Of a stretch of 7,510 bases of DNA, positions 1-5,125 are shown piece by piece (position 1 is the first letter of the stretch; every line of letters begins with the position of its first letter). A program made the position numbers and the translations under genes. The notes beneath the pieces are model-generated. The model ran no database searches. It was not told the origin of the DNA and saw nothing but the letters and a program-made list of their open reading frames with translations. The stretch comes from Minisyncoccota bacterium. Its GTDB lineage: Bacteria; Patescibacteriota; Minisyncoccia; Phycocordibacterales; Phycocordibacteraceae. The DNA is taken from positions 1-7,510 of the forward strand of contig JALHML010000025.1 of assembly GCA_022844065.1 (NCBI GenBank), in the 5' to 3' direction.

Positions 1-2
1 AC

Positions 3-197
3 AGCTCGTACGAGATTGGCGAGGGTCAGACTGCAATCTTCGAGCTCGTTGTGACTCACGATGCTTCGGCTTCTGGCCAGTTCCGTGCAGTTCTCAACTC
101 TGTTGGATTCGGTACAGCGGTTGCTGGCACCGGCTCTACGGCGATTGCATCTCCGTCAACCGACTTCCGCTCTGGTCTCCAGACCATCAGCAACTAG
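3..197 (+). CDS. C-terminal fragment of a probable secreted surface protein
   Basis: An open frame runs in from the left edge and gives 64 codons before TAG at 195-197. The residues are rich in Ser, Thr, Ala and Gly, with alternating hydrophobic positions as in a beta-sandwich (for example AIFELVVTHD, then FRAVLNSVGF), and end in DFRSGLQTISN. The frame has no internal stop, and a strong terminator follows 48 bases after the stop codon. The composition and the short FR-containing tail resemble the C-termini of large secreted surface proteins that I associate with Parcubacteria, but this is recollection and no diagnostic motif is present. The N-terminus, signal peptide and any peptidoglycan-binding domain would lie outside the window. 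That it is coding is fairly sure; its function is not. Confidence 0.65.
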   Translation, partial: SSYEIGEGQTAIFELVVTHDASASGQFRAVLNSVGFGTAVAGTGSTAIASPSTDFRSGLQTISN

Positions 198-245
198 TCT
201 CGGTTGGATTCTCTCCTGAGCGCCTACGGGCTCTCATGAGCGAAC

Positions 246-279
246 AAGCAAAAGCCGCCCTACGGGGCGGCTTTTGCTT
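246..279 (+). terminator. Intrinsic terminator of the upstream surface-protein gene
   Basis: A perfect 15-bp stem (246-260 with 265-279) closes a TACG loop, a UNCG-type tetraloop on a C-G pair. The left arm is rich in A and the right arm in T (CTTTTGCTT), so it could stop transcription in either direction. The 300-359 small ORF begins only 20 bases later. Confidence 0.9.
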
Positions 280-299
280 TGCTGTACTCGAAGGTACCG

Positions 300-359
300 A
301 TGGAGTACTTCTTCCACTTCCTCAAGTTCCTTGGCATCTTCGCCATTATCATCAGTTAG
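300..359 (+). CDS. Very small hydrophobic peptide, copy 1 (19 aa)
   Basis: ATG at 300 opens a 19-codon frame encoding MEYFFHFLKFLGIFAIIIS, ending in TAG at 357-359. It is aromatic and hydrophobic with one His and one Lys, and would form a short membrane helix. The case for real translation is the second copy at 1502-1594: the first 17 codons agree at 41 of 51 bases, five of the ten differences are silent, and another is Glu/Asp. An AAGG at 291-294 lies 5 bases before ATG and could be a weak ribosome binding site. The ORF sits between two terminators (246-279 and 401-427), so it would be a self-contained unit. It lacks the last 11 residues present in copy 2 and may be a truncated copy. Function is unknown; type I toxins, membrane-regulator peptides and degenerate leftovers are all possible. 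Confidence 0.55.
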   Translation: MEYFFHFLKFLGIFAIIIS

Positions 360-400
360 CCCCCATCCCGCGTCCACGGATAACGGTCTAAGAGAAAACA

Positions 401-427
401 AAAACCCCGCATACGTGCGGGGGTTTT
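401..427 (+). terminator. Intrinsic terminator after the small peptide ORF
   Basis: AAAACCCCGCA (401-411) pairs with TGCGGGGGTTTT (416-427), with one extra G, around a TACG loop. It runs straight into the promoter of the exchanger gene: the TG of its extended -10 at 427-428 overlaps the last T of the stem. Confidence 0.8.
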
Positions 428-437
428 GGTATATACT
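427..437 (+). promoter_or_regulatory. Extended -10 promoter of the exchanger gene
   Basis: TGGTATATACT contains both TATATA and TATACT -10 hexamers, with TG one base before the first. The end of TATACT is 9 bases before the ATG at 447, so the transcript would start at or within a few bases of the start codon. No Shine-Dalgarno sequence lies between, which suggests a leaderless mRNA. No clear -35 is seen because that position falls inside the preceding terminator. Confidence 0.6.
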
Positions 438-446
438 GTGACACAA

Positions 447-1379
447 ATGCTGCTGACCGTCATCTTGTTTGTCGCCGGGTTCATTATCTTACTCAAAGGC
501 GCGGACCTGCTTATTGACGGTGCAACGGTAATTGCAAAAAGCCTCCGTGTGTCACCATTCCTCATAGGTCTTTTAATTGCAGGAATTGGCACCTCGCTTC
601 CCGAGCTTGCTGTCACTCTCACCGCGCACCTTACAGGTGGAGGGGACGTAGGACTCGGTACGGTGATAGGTTCGAACACTTTTAATATTCTTGCGATTCT
701 CGGCCTATCCGCAGTTTTCGTGCCGCTTTCATTTAAGAAGCAGTGGGTGGATCGTGATCTGGTGTGGAACTTTGTTTCCATCACTGCGGTTGGGTTCTTT
801 GCGCTTATAGATGGAGTTATTTCCCGGTTTGAGGGAGGGGTGCTCATTCTTATGTTTGCATGGTGGCTGTATCAGCTCGTGAAGGATAGAGATCTTCCTA
901 ATGTAAAAGAGGTAAAAGACCTCCTGCCGCTTAGGAATGCGTTTGGCTATAGTCTTCTTGGTGTCGCGGGTGTGCTGCTTGGGGGACAGTGGGTGGTTGA
1001 TGGTGCGGTAGTGATGGCGCAATCAGCGGGCATGAGCGAAGCACTTATTGGCCTCACTATCGTTGGTATAGGTACCTCGCTGCCAGAGTTAACGGTTACT
1101 ATACGGGCCGCACTCCGCGGCAAACAAGCACTCGCTATTGGCAACATCCTCGGCTCAAACATCTTCGACTTCTTGGCCATACTCGGCGTTGCAGCGCTTC
1201 TTAAGCCAGTTGCATTCGACATTGCACTTGGCCCTGATCTTGCTGTTACTGCCGCATCGGCACTCGCACTTTTTCTTGTGGTGAAATTTAGTAAAAACAA
1301 TACATTCGGTAAACGTGAAGGACTCCTTTTCCTCGTGGCATACGTTTGCTACCTATTGTTCCTCATCGCACGTATCTAG
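447..1379 (+). CDS. CaCA-family Na+(or H+)/Ca2+ exchanger (YrbG-like)
   Basis: This 310-residue integral membrane protein should exchange Ca2+ for Na+ or H+ across the cytoplasmic membrane. It has the two inverted alpha-repeats of the family: residues 47-86 (IGTSLPELAVTL, then GSNTFN) and 208-247 (IGTSLPELTVTI, then GSNIFD). Glu53, Glu214 and Asp241 fall where the ion-coordinating Glu54, Glu213 and Asp240 of archaeal NCX_Mj lie, so it should be active. A hydrophilic loop at about 147-160 separates the two halves, and about ten membrane segments fit the family. The length is typical of prokaryotic members. I chose ATG 447 because the upstream in-frame TTG (426) and GTG (438) lie in the terminator/promoter. 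The two small peptide ORFs flank this gene. Ion preference cannot be read from sequence; physiological direction is probably Ca2+ export. Confidence 0.93.
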   Translation: MLLTVILFVAGFIILLKGADLLIDGATVIAKSLRVSPFLIGLLIAGIGTSLPELAVTLTAHLTGGGDVGLGTVIGSNTFNILAILGLSAVFVPLSFKKQWVDRDLVWNFVSITAVGFFALIDGVISRFEGGVLILMFAWWLYQLVKDRDLPNVKEVKDLLPLRNAFGYSLLGVAGVLLGGQWVVDGAVVMAQSAGMSEALIGLTIVGIGTSLPELTVTIRAALRGKQALAIGNILGSNIFDFLAILGVAALLKPVAFDIALGPDLAVTAASALALFLVVKFSKNNTFGKREGLLFLVAYVCYLLFLIARI

Positions 1380-1381
1380 CG

Positions 1382-1400
1382 AAACGGTTGCTTGCCGTTT
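1382..1400 (+). terminator. Weak hairpin after the exchanger gene
   Basis: AAACGG (1382-1387) and CCGTTT (1395-1400) can form a 6-bp stem with a 7-base loop, two bases after the exchanger stop codon. Only three T residues follow within the arm and no T tract comes after, so termination here would be weak compared with the other terminators in the window. Confidence 0.3.
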
Positions 1401-1448
1401 AAAGAACAGACACTTCGATAGCGTTCGAGGAAGCCAAGGGAAATGCCA

Positions 1449-1457
1449 TGGTATGCT
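1449..1457 (+). promoter_or_regulatory. Possible extended -10 promoter of small peptide copy 2
   Basis: TGGTATGCT matches the extended -10 pattern TGnTATnnT. No convincing -35 is present 16-18 bases upstream. A start near 1464 would give a leader of about 38 bases before ATG 1502, without a Shine-Dalgarno sequence. Confidence 0.4.
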
Positions 1458-1501
1458 CAAGAAAATCAAGCACGCATCACGAAGCTCACGTACCGATTTC
1501 C

Positions 1502-1594
1502 ATGGACTACTTCTTCCACTTTCTTAAGTTCCTCACGGTCTTCGCCATAATCATTGGCCTCTCCCTCTTTGGGATGCAGCTCGTTGGTGCCTAG
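1502..1594 (+). CDS. Very small hydrophobic peptide, copy 2 (30 aa)
   Basis: ATG at 1502 opens 30 codons and ends in TAG. The first 18 residues, MDYFFHFLKFLTVFAIII, match copy 1 at 300-359 with only D/E, T/G and V/I changes in the aligned 17. A further Gly-Leu-rich stretch ends in GMQLVGA. The whole chain would make one membrane-spanning or membrane-surface helix, with His6 and Lys9 near the N-terminal side. The codons differ mostly at third positions while the amino acids are kept, which is what selection on a protein product gives. No Shine-Dalgarno sequence precedes it. It lies between the exchanger gene and the L10 leader and could share a transcript with rplJ or form its own. I do not recognise the family; the function is unknown. 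Confidence 0.65.
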   Translation: MDYFFHFLKFLTVFAIIIGLSLFGMQLVGA

Positions 1595-1623
1595 TTGCCT
1601 CAAGTCGCGTAAGAGGGTAGAGT
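1595..1623 (+). promoter_or_regulatory. Probable promoter of the rplJ-rplL operon
   Basis: TTGCCT (1595-1600) and TAGAGT (1618-1623) are separated by 17 bases, each matching the sigma70-type consensus at four of six positions. Transcription would begin near 1630, just where the L10-type leader motif starts, which supports the call more than the hexamers do. Confidence 0.5.
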
Positions 1624-1629
1624 GCTCTG

Positions 1630-1780
1630 GTACGGACCGAAGACAGCAGGCACCCATAAGCCCTGCCGAGGAACGAAAGGGGATCGCCATTATCATATCT
1701 GGCGTGAACCGGTCGAATCTCTCCTCACAATGGTCCCTTTACGGGACCGTTGTCCGTTTCGTACGAACCAAACACACAGC
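1630..1780 (+). ncRNA. L10-type ribosomal protein leader of rplJ
   Basis: The 5' untranslated stretch before rplJ contains ACCGAAGACAGCAGG (about 1637-1651) followed by CCCTGCCGAGGAACG (about 1662-1676). GCAGG pairs with CCTGC, and the flanking GAAGA and GAGG purines look like the kink-turn region of the L10(L12)-binding leader known upstream of rplJ in many bacteria. In that system L10 complexed with L12 binds the leader and represses its own operon. Beyond it, CGCCA (1685-1689) can pair with TGGCG (1700-1704), and a strong hairpin occupies 1727-1753. I matched the motif from memory of the Rfam L10_leader family; a covariance-model scan would decide. The exact 5' end is estimated from the promoter. 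Confidence 0.72.
1727..1753 (+). promoter_or_regulatory. Regulatory hairpin in the rplJ leader
   Basis: ACAATGGTCCC (1727-1737) pairs with GGGACCGTTGT (1743-1753) through 11 base pairs, including one G-U, around a TTTAC loop. It ends 27 bases before the rplJ ATG. The following bases, CCGTTTCG, do not form a real T tract, so it is more likely a translational or weak attenuating element than a plain terminator. Confidence 0.55.
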
Positions 1781-2275
1781 ATGGCAATAACCAAAGCAAA
1801 GAAGCAGGAAGTCATCGAGAAGATTGCTGATTCCGTTAAGGACGCAGCATCGGTTGTCTTCGTGCACTTCAAGGGCCTCTCAGTAGGGGACACGAGCGCA
1901 ATGCGCAAGAGTCTTCGTGAGGGTGGGGTTGGCTACTATGTAGCGAAGAAGACCCTTATCCGCAAAGCGCTTTCTGATAAGGGATACCAGGGAGAGATTC
2001 CTGAACTTCCCGGAGAGGTAGCGATTGCATGGAGCTCGGAAGACGCGACACAGGCGGCTCGAGACATCTTTGAGCATGGCAAGAAGCACAAGGGAGCACT
2101 CTCAATCTTGGGAGGTATCTTTGATGGGAAGTTTACGGACGCCGCTGGCATGAATGCCATTGCGACCATCCCTCCGGTACCAGTACTCCGCGGCATGTTC
2201 GTAAACGTAATCAACAGCCCAATCCAGGGTCTCGTTATTGCGCTCGACAAGATTGCCGAGAAGAAGGCAGCGTAA
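1781..2275 (+). CDS. rplJ: Large ribosomal subunit protein L10 (uL10)
   Basis: A 164-residue protein that anchors the L7/L12 stalk to 23S rRNA and, in complex with L12, usually represses its own operon. The N-terminal half (MAITKAKKQEVIEKI, VVFVHFKGLS, then RKSLREGGVGYYVAKKTLI) is the typical RNA-binding globular domain. The middle holds the PGEVAIAWSSED stretch. From about residue 140 the chain becomes a helix, INSPIQGLVIALDKIAEK, the arm that binds L12 N-terminal domains. The length is close to that of other bacterial L10 proteins. ATG 1781 was chosen because an in-frame extension back to 1622 would translate the structured leader. No Shine-Dalgarno sequence is visible. rplL follows after 30 bases, the usual pairing; rplK and rplA are not upstream. 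Confidence 0.97.
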   Translation: MAITKAKKQEVIEKIADSVKDAASVVFVHFKGLSVGDTSAMRKSLREGGVGYYVAKKTLIRKALSDKGYQGEIPELPGEVAIAWSSEDATQAARDIFEHGKKHKGALSILGGIFDGKFTDAAGMNAIATIPPVPVLRGMFVNVINSPIQGLVIALDKIAEKKAA

Positions 2276-2305
2276 CCATTAGACTAGAACCTAACCGTAT
2301 TATTT

Positions 2306-2788
2306 ATGGCTGAAGAAGATGTAAAGCAGGAGGAGGCTGCCCCAGAGGCGACTCCTGCAGTAGAGGAGGCAGCAGCCCCAGAAGCACCAGCTGCTGAGGA
2401 GGCTTCCGTAGAGGTTCCTGAGAAGTTCAAGAAGATCGTCGCCTCTATCGAGGAGATGTCCGTTCTTGAGCTCTCTGAGCTCGTGAAGGTGTTCGAGAAG
2501 AAGTTTGGCGTATCGGCTTCCGCGGTTGCGGTAGCAGGTCCTGCAGCAGGTGGAGTAGCGGGTGGTGAGGATGCAAAGAGCACCTTCACCGTTGAGCTCT
2601 CTGACGCTGGCGCAAACAAGATCCAGGTTATCAAGGCCGTGAAGGAGATTCTCGGACTTGGTTTGAAGGAAGCAAAGGATCTCGTTGACGGTGCTCCTTC
2701 GGTAGTGAAGGAGAACGTTGGCAAGGACGATGCAGACGCCCTTAAGGCGAAGATCGAAGAGGCTGGCGGCAAGGTTACCCTTAAGTAA
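2306..2788 (+). CDS. rplL: Ribosomal stalk protein L7/L12 (bL12) with acidic N-terminal extension
   Basis: The stalk protein that recruits and activates translational GTPases. The C-terminal domain (residues 92-160) carries the conserved [20 protein letters not shown] and [10 protein letters not shown] segments of the factor-binding site. Residues 39-70 ([20 protein letters not shown] onward) are the dimerising, L10-binding domain, and 71-90 is the Ala/Gly hinge. Before these sits an unusual tail of about 38 residues, rich in Glu, Ala and Pro, which makes the protein 160 residues rather than the usual 120-130. The tail is in frame, has no internal Met, and its ATG is the first after rplJ, so a later start is not available near the domain boundary. 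The start region is AT-rich (ATTATTT) with no Shine-Dalgarno sequence. The operon ends at a bidirectional terminator. Confidence 0.97.
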   Translation: MAEEDVKQEEAAPEATPAVEEAAAPEAPAAEEASVEVPEKFKKIVASIEEMSVLELSELVKVFEKKFGVSASAVAVAGPAAGGVAGGEDAKSTFTVELSDAGANKIQVIKAVKEILGLGLKEAKDLVDGAPSVVKENVGKDDADALKAKIEEAGGKVTLK

Positions 2789-2803
2789 GGCTATCCACGC
2801 ACA

Positions 2804-2839
2804 AAAAGAACGTCCGGGTGAATGCCCGGACGTTCTTTT
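2804..2839. terminator. Bidirectional terminator between rplL and the convergent gene
   Basis: A perfect 15-bp stem (AAAAGAACGTCCGGG, 2804-2818, with 2825-2839) around a TGAATG loop. A-rich and T-rich flanks on both sides give a T tract on either strand. It lies 15 bases after the rplL stop and 10 bases from the stop of the minus-strand gene, so it should serve both. Confidence 0.93.
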
Positions 2840-2849
2840 GTATTACCCC

Positions 2850-3530
2850 TTACCGACCGACAATGGTACTAACCCCGTCTGGAATAAGGAGGGAGTCGAT
2901 AATCTGGGCTAGGAGCTCAAGATTCGTGTTCCCGGACGCCGCCGTGGAGAACGAAGGGTATACGAACACCGCCCGATACCGGAAGGTATCCTCAGGATCC
3001 TCCATGGGCAGGGTCGCATTGAAGACATAGAGTGGTGCATATGTTTCCGAGGTCGTCGTACCGCTCTCGAAGTTTGTGCGCTTGAGCGTCAAGGAAAGTT
3101 CCTCGCCTACGAGTCCCTGGGCGCTCGTGTACGGCGTCCGAACGAGGTCTGTACAGGTAAGACCTTCAACGGGTCCGTCCGAGCCACAGAGGGCTAATGC
3201 CTGCCGCTCTACGAACATGTCGTAGCTCGCGGGAAGTGCGACATCAGGATCACTTTGGTAACGAATAACTTCAACCAACGGGGTGACTACGCCGTCCGTC
3301 TTCTCTTTAATACCAACCGCGTTAGAGTCGTACTCTTCAGCAGTGTAGATACGTGGATACATAAACGAGAAGCCACTGTCTTGATACGTCGTATTCTCTG
3401 GCGGTGGGTTCCAAAGGTCCTGCGTCATATAGACGACAAGGCCAACAAGAAGCAATACACCAATGATGCCAATAAGGAGTTTGTGTCGGGGAGTAAGAGT
3501 CATATAACCCCATAGTCTCATAAACCGCAT
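2850..3530 (-). CDS. Membrane-anchored extracytoplasmic protein of unknown function
   Basis: A 226-residue protein with a short basic N-terminus, one strongly hydrophobic segment at about 18-35 (LLIGIIGVLLLVGLVVYM), a proline-rich linker (NPPPEN) and then a folded domain of about 180 residues outside the membrane. The segment does not end in a lipobox or a clear cleavage site, so it is probably a membrane anchor. The domain opens with DSGFSFMYPRIY, resembling the start of small Parcubacteria proteins related in pattern to PsbP-like domains; that resemblance is weak. Cys115 and Cys126 could form a disulfide. ATG 3530 lies 12 bases after a TATATT -10; Met4 or Met10 could also be the start, and GGGG lies just before Met10. 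It is convergent with rplL and divergent from the 3658 gene. No specific function can be assigned. Confidence 0.85.
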   Translation of the reverse strand: MRFMRLWGYMTLTPRHKLLIGIIGVLLLVGLVVYMTQDLWNPPPENTTYQDSGFSFMYPRIYTAEEYDSNAVGIKEKTDGVVTPLVEVIRYQSDPDVALPASYDMFVERQALALCGSDGPVEGLTCTDLVRTPYTSAQGLVGEELSLTLKRTNFESGTTTSETYAPLYVFNATLPMEDPEDTFRYRAVFVYPSFSTAASGNTNLELLAQIIDSLLIPDGVSTIVGR

Positions 3531-3542
3531 CTGGGCCCAAAC

Positions 3543-3548
3543 AATATA
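3543..3548 (-). promoter_or_regulatory. -10 element of the minus-strand anchored-protein gene
   Basis: On the minus strand TATATT is followed 12 bases later by the ATG at 3530, implying a leader of only a few bases. No -35 resembling TTGACA is found at the right distance, so this is a moderate call. Confidence 0.45.
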
Positions 3549-3615
3549 TTCATTCGTTACTCATGAGAGATAGGAAACGTTTTTCGTGGTGTTAAAGCGG
3601 CACATTCTGTCAAGG

Positions 3616-3645
3616 TTGCGCCTGCCCTACGGAAGTGGGTACAAT
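3616..3645 (+). promoter_or_regulatory. Promoter of the winged-helix/NTase-like gene
   Basis: TTGCGC (3616-3621) and TACAAT (3640-3645) are 18 bases apart. TACAAT matches the -10 consensus at five of six positions. The start would be near 3652, just before ATG 3658, giving a very short or absent leader. This argues against the upstream in-frame GTG at 3586 as the start codon. Confidence 0.6.
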
Positions 3646-3657
3646 GCCCCAACGTTC

Positions 3658-4245
3658 ATGGACCACCTGTCACGTCTCTTCGGTTCTGCTGCGCGGGTAA
3701 AGCTCCTGCGACTCTTCCTTTTTAATGACGACCTAACGTTCCTCGCTACTGAAGCAGCGTTCCGCGCTCGTCTCACGAAGGACGTGGCTCGCAAGGAACT
3801 GACTGCACTTACGAAAGCAGGTATTCTCCGGAAGAAGACAGGGAAGAGTCCGGTAGGGTATAGCGCTGATAAGCGGTTTCCGCATTACGATGCGTTGCGC
3901 GTGTTTTTGCGCACCACCACCGACGTGAGCGATTCAGCGATTGTTACGTCCTTTAAGAAGGCAGGTACCGTAAAGCTGGTGGTTCTCTCAGGACTCTTTA
4001 CGGGCGCACTCGAGTCAAAGCTTGATGTGCTCATCGTGGGCGATCGTATGGAAGAGCGTCCGCTCGCTACTGCAATCCACGCGCTTGAGGCCGAGCTCGG
4101 TAGGGAATTGCGCTACGCGTGCTTCACCACAGAGCAATTCAAGTACCGCATTGGTGTCTATGACCGCCTGTTGCGCGACGTATTCGATTATCCGAACCGG
4201 GTAATCGTCGACAGGATCGGCCTCGCAACCACTAAGACCGGCTAG
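3658..4245 (+). CDS. Winged-helix DNA-binding protein with degenerate nucleotidyltransferase-like domain
   Basis: A 195-residue two-domain protein. Residues 5-85 read as an ArsR/MarR-like winged helix: SAARVKLLRLFLFND, then a recognition-helix region around KDVARKELTALTKAGILRKK. Residues 100-185 resemble the small MNT-type nucleotidyltransferase fold: KLVVLSGLFTG stands where the GS motif is expected, and KLDVLIVGDR where Dx[DE]h is expected. Asp123 is present, but the first carboxylate position is Lys121, so catalysis is doubtful and a nucleotide-sensing or purely structural role is more likely. The tail FKYRIGVYDRLLRDVFDYPN looks like a pattern I recall from related Patescibacteria proteins. 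The likely role is a transcriptional regulator or NTase-fold antitoxin relative, but no HEPN partner gene is adjacent. ATG 3658 is chosen over GTG 3586 from the promoter position. Confidence 0.85.
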   Translation: MDHLSRLFGSAARVKLLRLFLFNDDLTFLATEAAFRARLTKDVARKELTALTKAGILRKKTGKSPVGYSADKRFPHYDALRVFLRTTTDVSDSAIVTSFKKAGTVKLVVLSGLFTGALESKLDVLIVGDRMEERPLATAIHALEAELGRELRYACFTTEQFKYRIGVYDRLLRDVFDYPNRVIVDRIGLATTKTG

Positions 4246-4259
4246 AACGCCGGTCTTTT
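4234..4259 (+). terminator. Terminator overlapping the 3' end of the winged-helix gene
   Basis: AAGACCGGC (4234-4242) pairs with GCCGGTCTT (4249-4257), followed by two more T residues. The TAG stop codon (4243-4245) lies in the 6-base loop, so the last three sense codons form the left arm. This is compact use of sequence. Confidence 0.85.
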
Positions 4260-4306
4260 GCGTTTCTCGGGCTGTCCACATACCCCCCTTCCTGAAGGCT
4301 TCACCT

Positions 4307-4315
4307 TGCTACACT
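4307..4315 (+). promoter_or_regulatory. Extended -10 promoter of the MscS-like gene, with leader hairpin
   Basis: TGCTACACT fits TGnTATAAT with four of six hexamer matches. The start would be near 4322, giving a leader of about 40 bases. Within the leader, GAATTA (4329-4334) and TAATTC (4341-4346) form a small hairpin. No Shine-Dalgarno sequence is seen before ATG 4362. Confidence 0.45.
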
Positions 4316-4361
4316 TAGGGTATTAACGGAATTATGCCGCTAATTCGATAACCCACATCCT

Positions 4362-5039
4362 ATGTTTCTAACCACCTGGGCAGATGTTCTGACACAGTCC
4401 TTCCAGAACTTGTTCTACGGACTCGTCGCGTTCATCCCTAACTTAGTAGTTGCGCTCGTCATCTTCGTGATTGGCTGGCTCGTCGGTGCTGGTATCGGCC
4501 GCCTCGTCGCGCAGGTCGTTGGTTCGCTTCGTGTCGATCAGGCACTTCGTGCTGCAGGCGTTGAGCGTGTTGTAGATCGTGCAGGATTCACCCTCGATTC
4601 TGGTGCGTTCCTCGGCTTCCTCGTGAAGTGGTTCTTCATCATCGTCTTCCTCGTGGCAGCCCTTGATGTGCTCGGCCTCACACAGGTAACGGCGTTCCTC
4701 ACGGGTGTCGTCCTCGGCTACCTTCCACAGGTTATCGTCGCGGTGTTCATCCTCCTCGTGGCTGCGGTCATCGCAGAGGCGTCTCAGCGTGTGGTTGCAG
4801 GTGCAGCACGCGCTGCTGGCATCCGCGCTGCAAACCTTCTTGGTGCGGTTGCTCGCTGGTCTATCTGGATCTTTGCGATCCTCGTTGCTCTCGAGCGCCT
4901 CGGTGTCTCGCCATTGATTCAGACCCTCTTCACGGGTATCGTCGTAGCGCTCGCGCTCGCGTTCGGTCTCGCGTTCGGTCTGGGTGGTCAGGCAGCTGCA
5001 GCCCGTTACATCGAGCGGGTACAGAACGAGATCAAGTAA
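4362..5039 (+). CDS. MscS-related membrane protein made of conserved TM helices, no beta domain
   Basis: A 225-residue membrane protein, mostly hydrophobic. It shows the 'conserved TM helix' pattern found in the membrane part of MscS-type channels: FIPNLVVALVIFVIGWLVGA followed by GRLVAQ (about 25-55), and again LPQVIVAVFILLVAAVIAEA followed by QRVVAGAARAAG (121-153). Each is followed by an aromatic-rich helix (KWFFIIVFLVAALDVLGL; RWSIWIFAILVALERLGV), so the chain is an internal duplication. The last helix, ALALAFGLAFGLGGQAAA, resembles the Gly/Ala-rich pore helix TM3 of MscS, but the protein stops at QNEIK with no cytoplasmic beta domain. It may form a small channel or a membrane scaffold; gating by tension is inference from the family. 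It is monocistronic, with its own terminator. The last 19 bases of its coding region recur at 6771-6789. Confidence 0.88.
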   Translation: MFLTTWADVLTQSFQNLFYGLVAFIPNLVVALVIFVIGWLVGAGIGRLVAQVVGSLRVDQALRAAGVERVVDRAGFTLDSGAFLGFLVKWFFIIVFLVAALDVLGLTQVTAFLTGVVLGYLPQVIVAVFILLVAAVIAEASQRVVAGAARAAGIRAANLLGAVARWSIWIFAILVALERLGVSPLIQTLFTGIVVALALAFGLAFGLGGQAAAARYIERVQNEIK

Positions 5040-5055
5040 GATTCGTTTCAAAGTA

Positions 5056-5084
5056 AAGAAAGCCGCCCAACGGGCGGCTTTCTT
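5056..5084 (+). terminator. Intrinsic terminator of the MscS-like gene
   Basis: AAGAAAGCCGCCC (5056-5068) pairs perfectly over 13 bp with GGGCGGCTTTCTT (5072-5084) around an AAC loop, 17 bases after the stop codon. Confidence 0.92.
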
Positions 5085-5125
5085 GGTGTATAAACAGAAA
5101 CGGTTTCCCGGCATAAACTGCTGAT

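Noticed and set aside
2284..2772. Minus-strand 162-codon frame opposite rplL
   Set aside because: Its Ser/Ala/Thr-rich composition is the antisense image of the Glu/Ala/Lys-rich L7/L12 gene; it has no independent motif or start signal.
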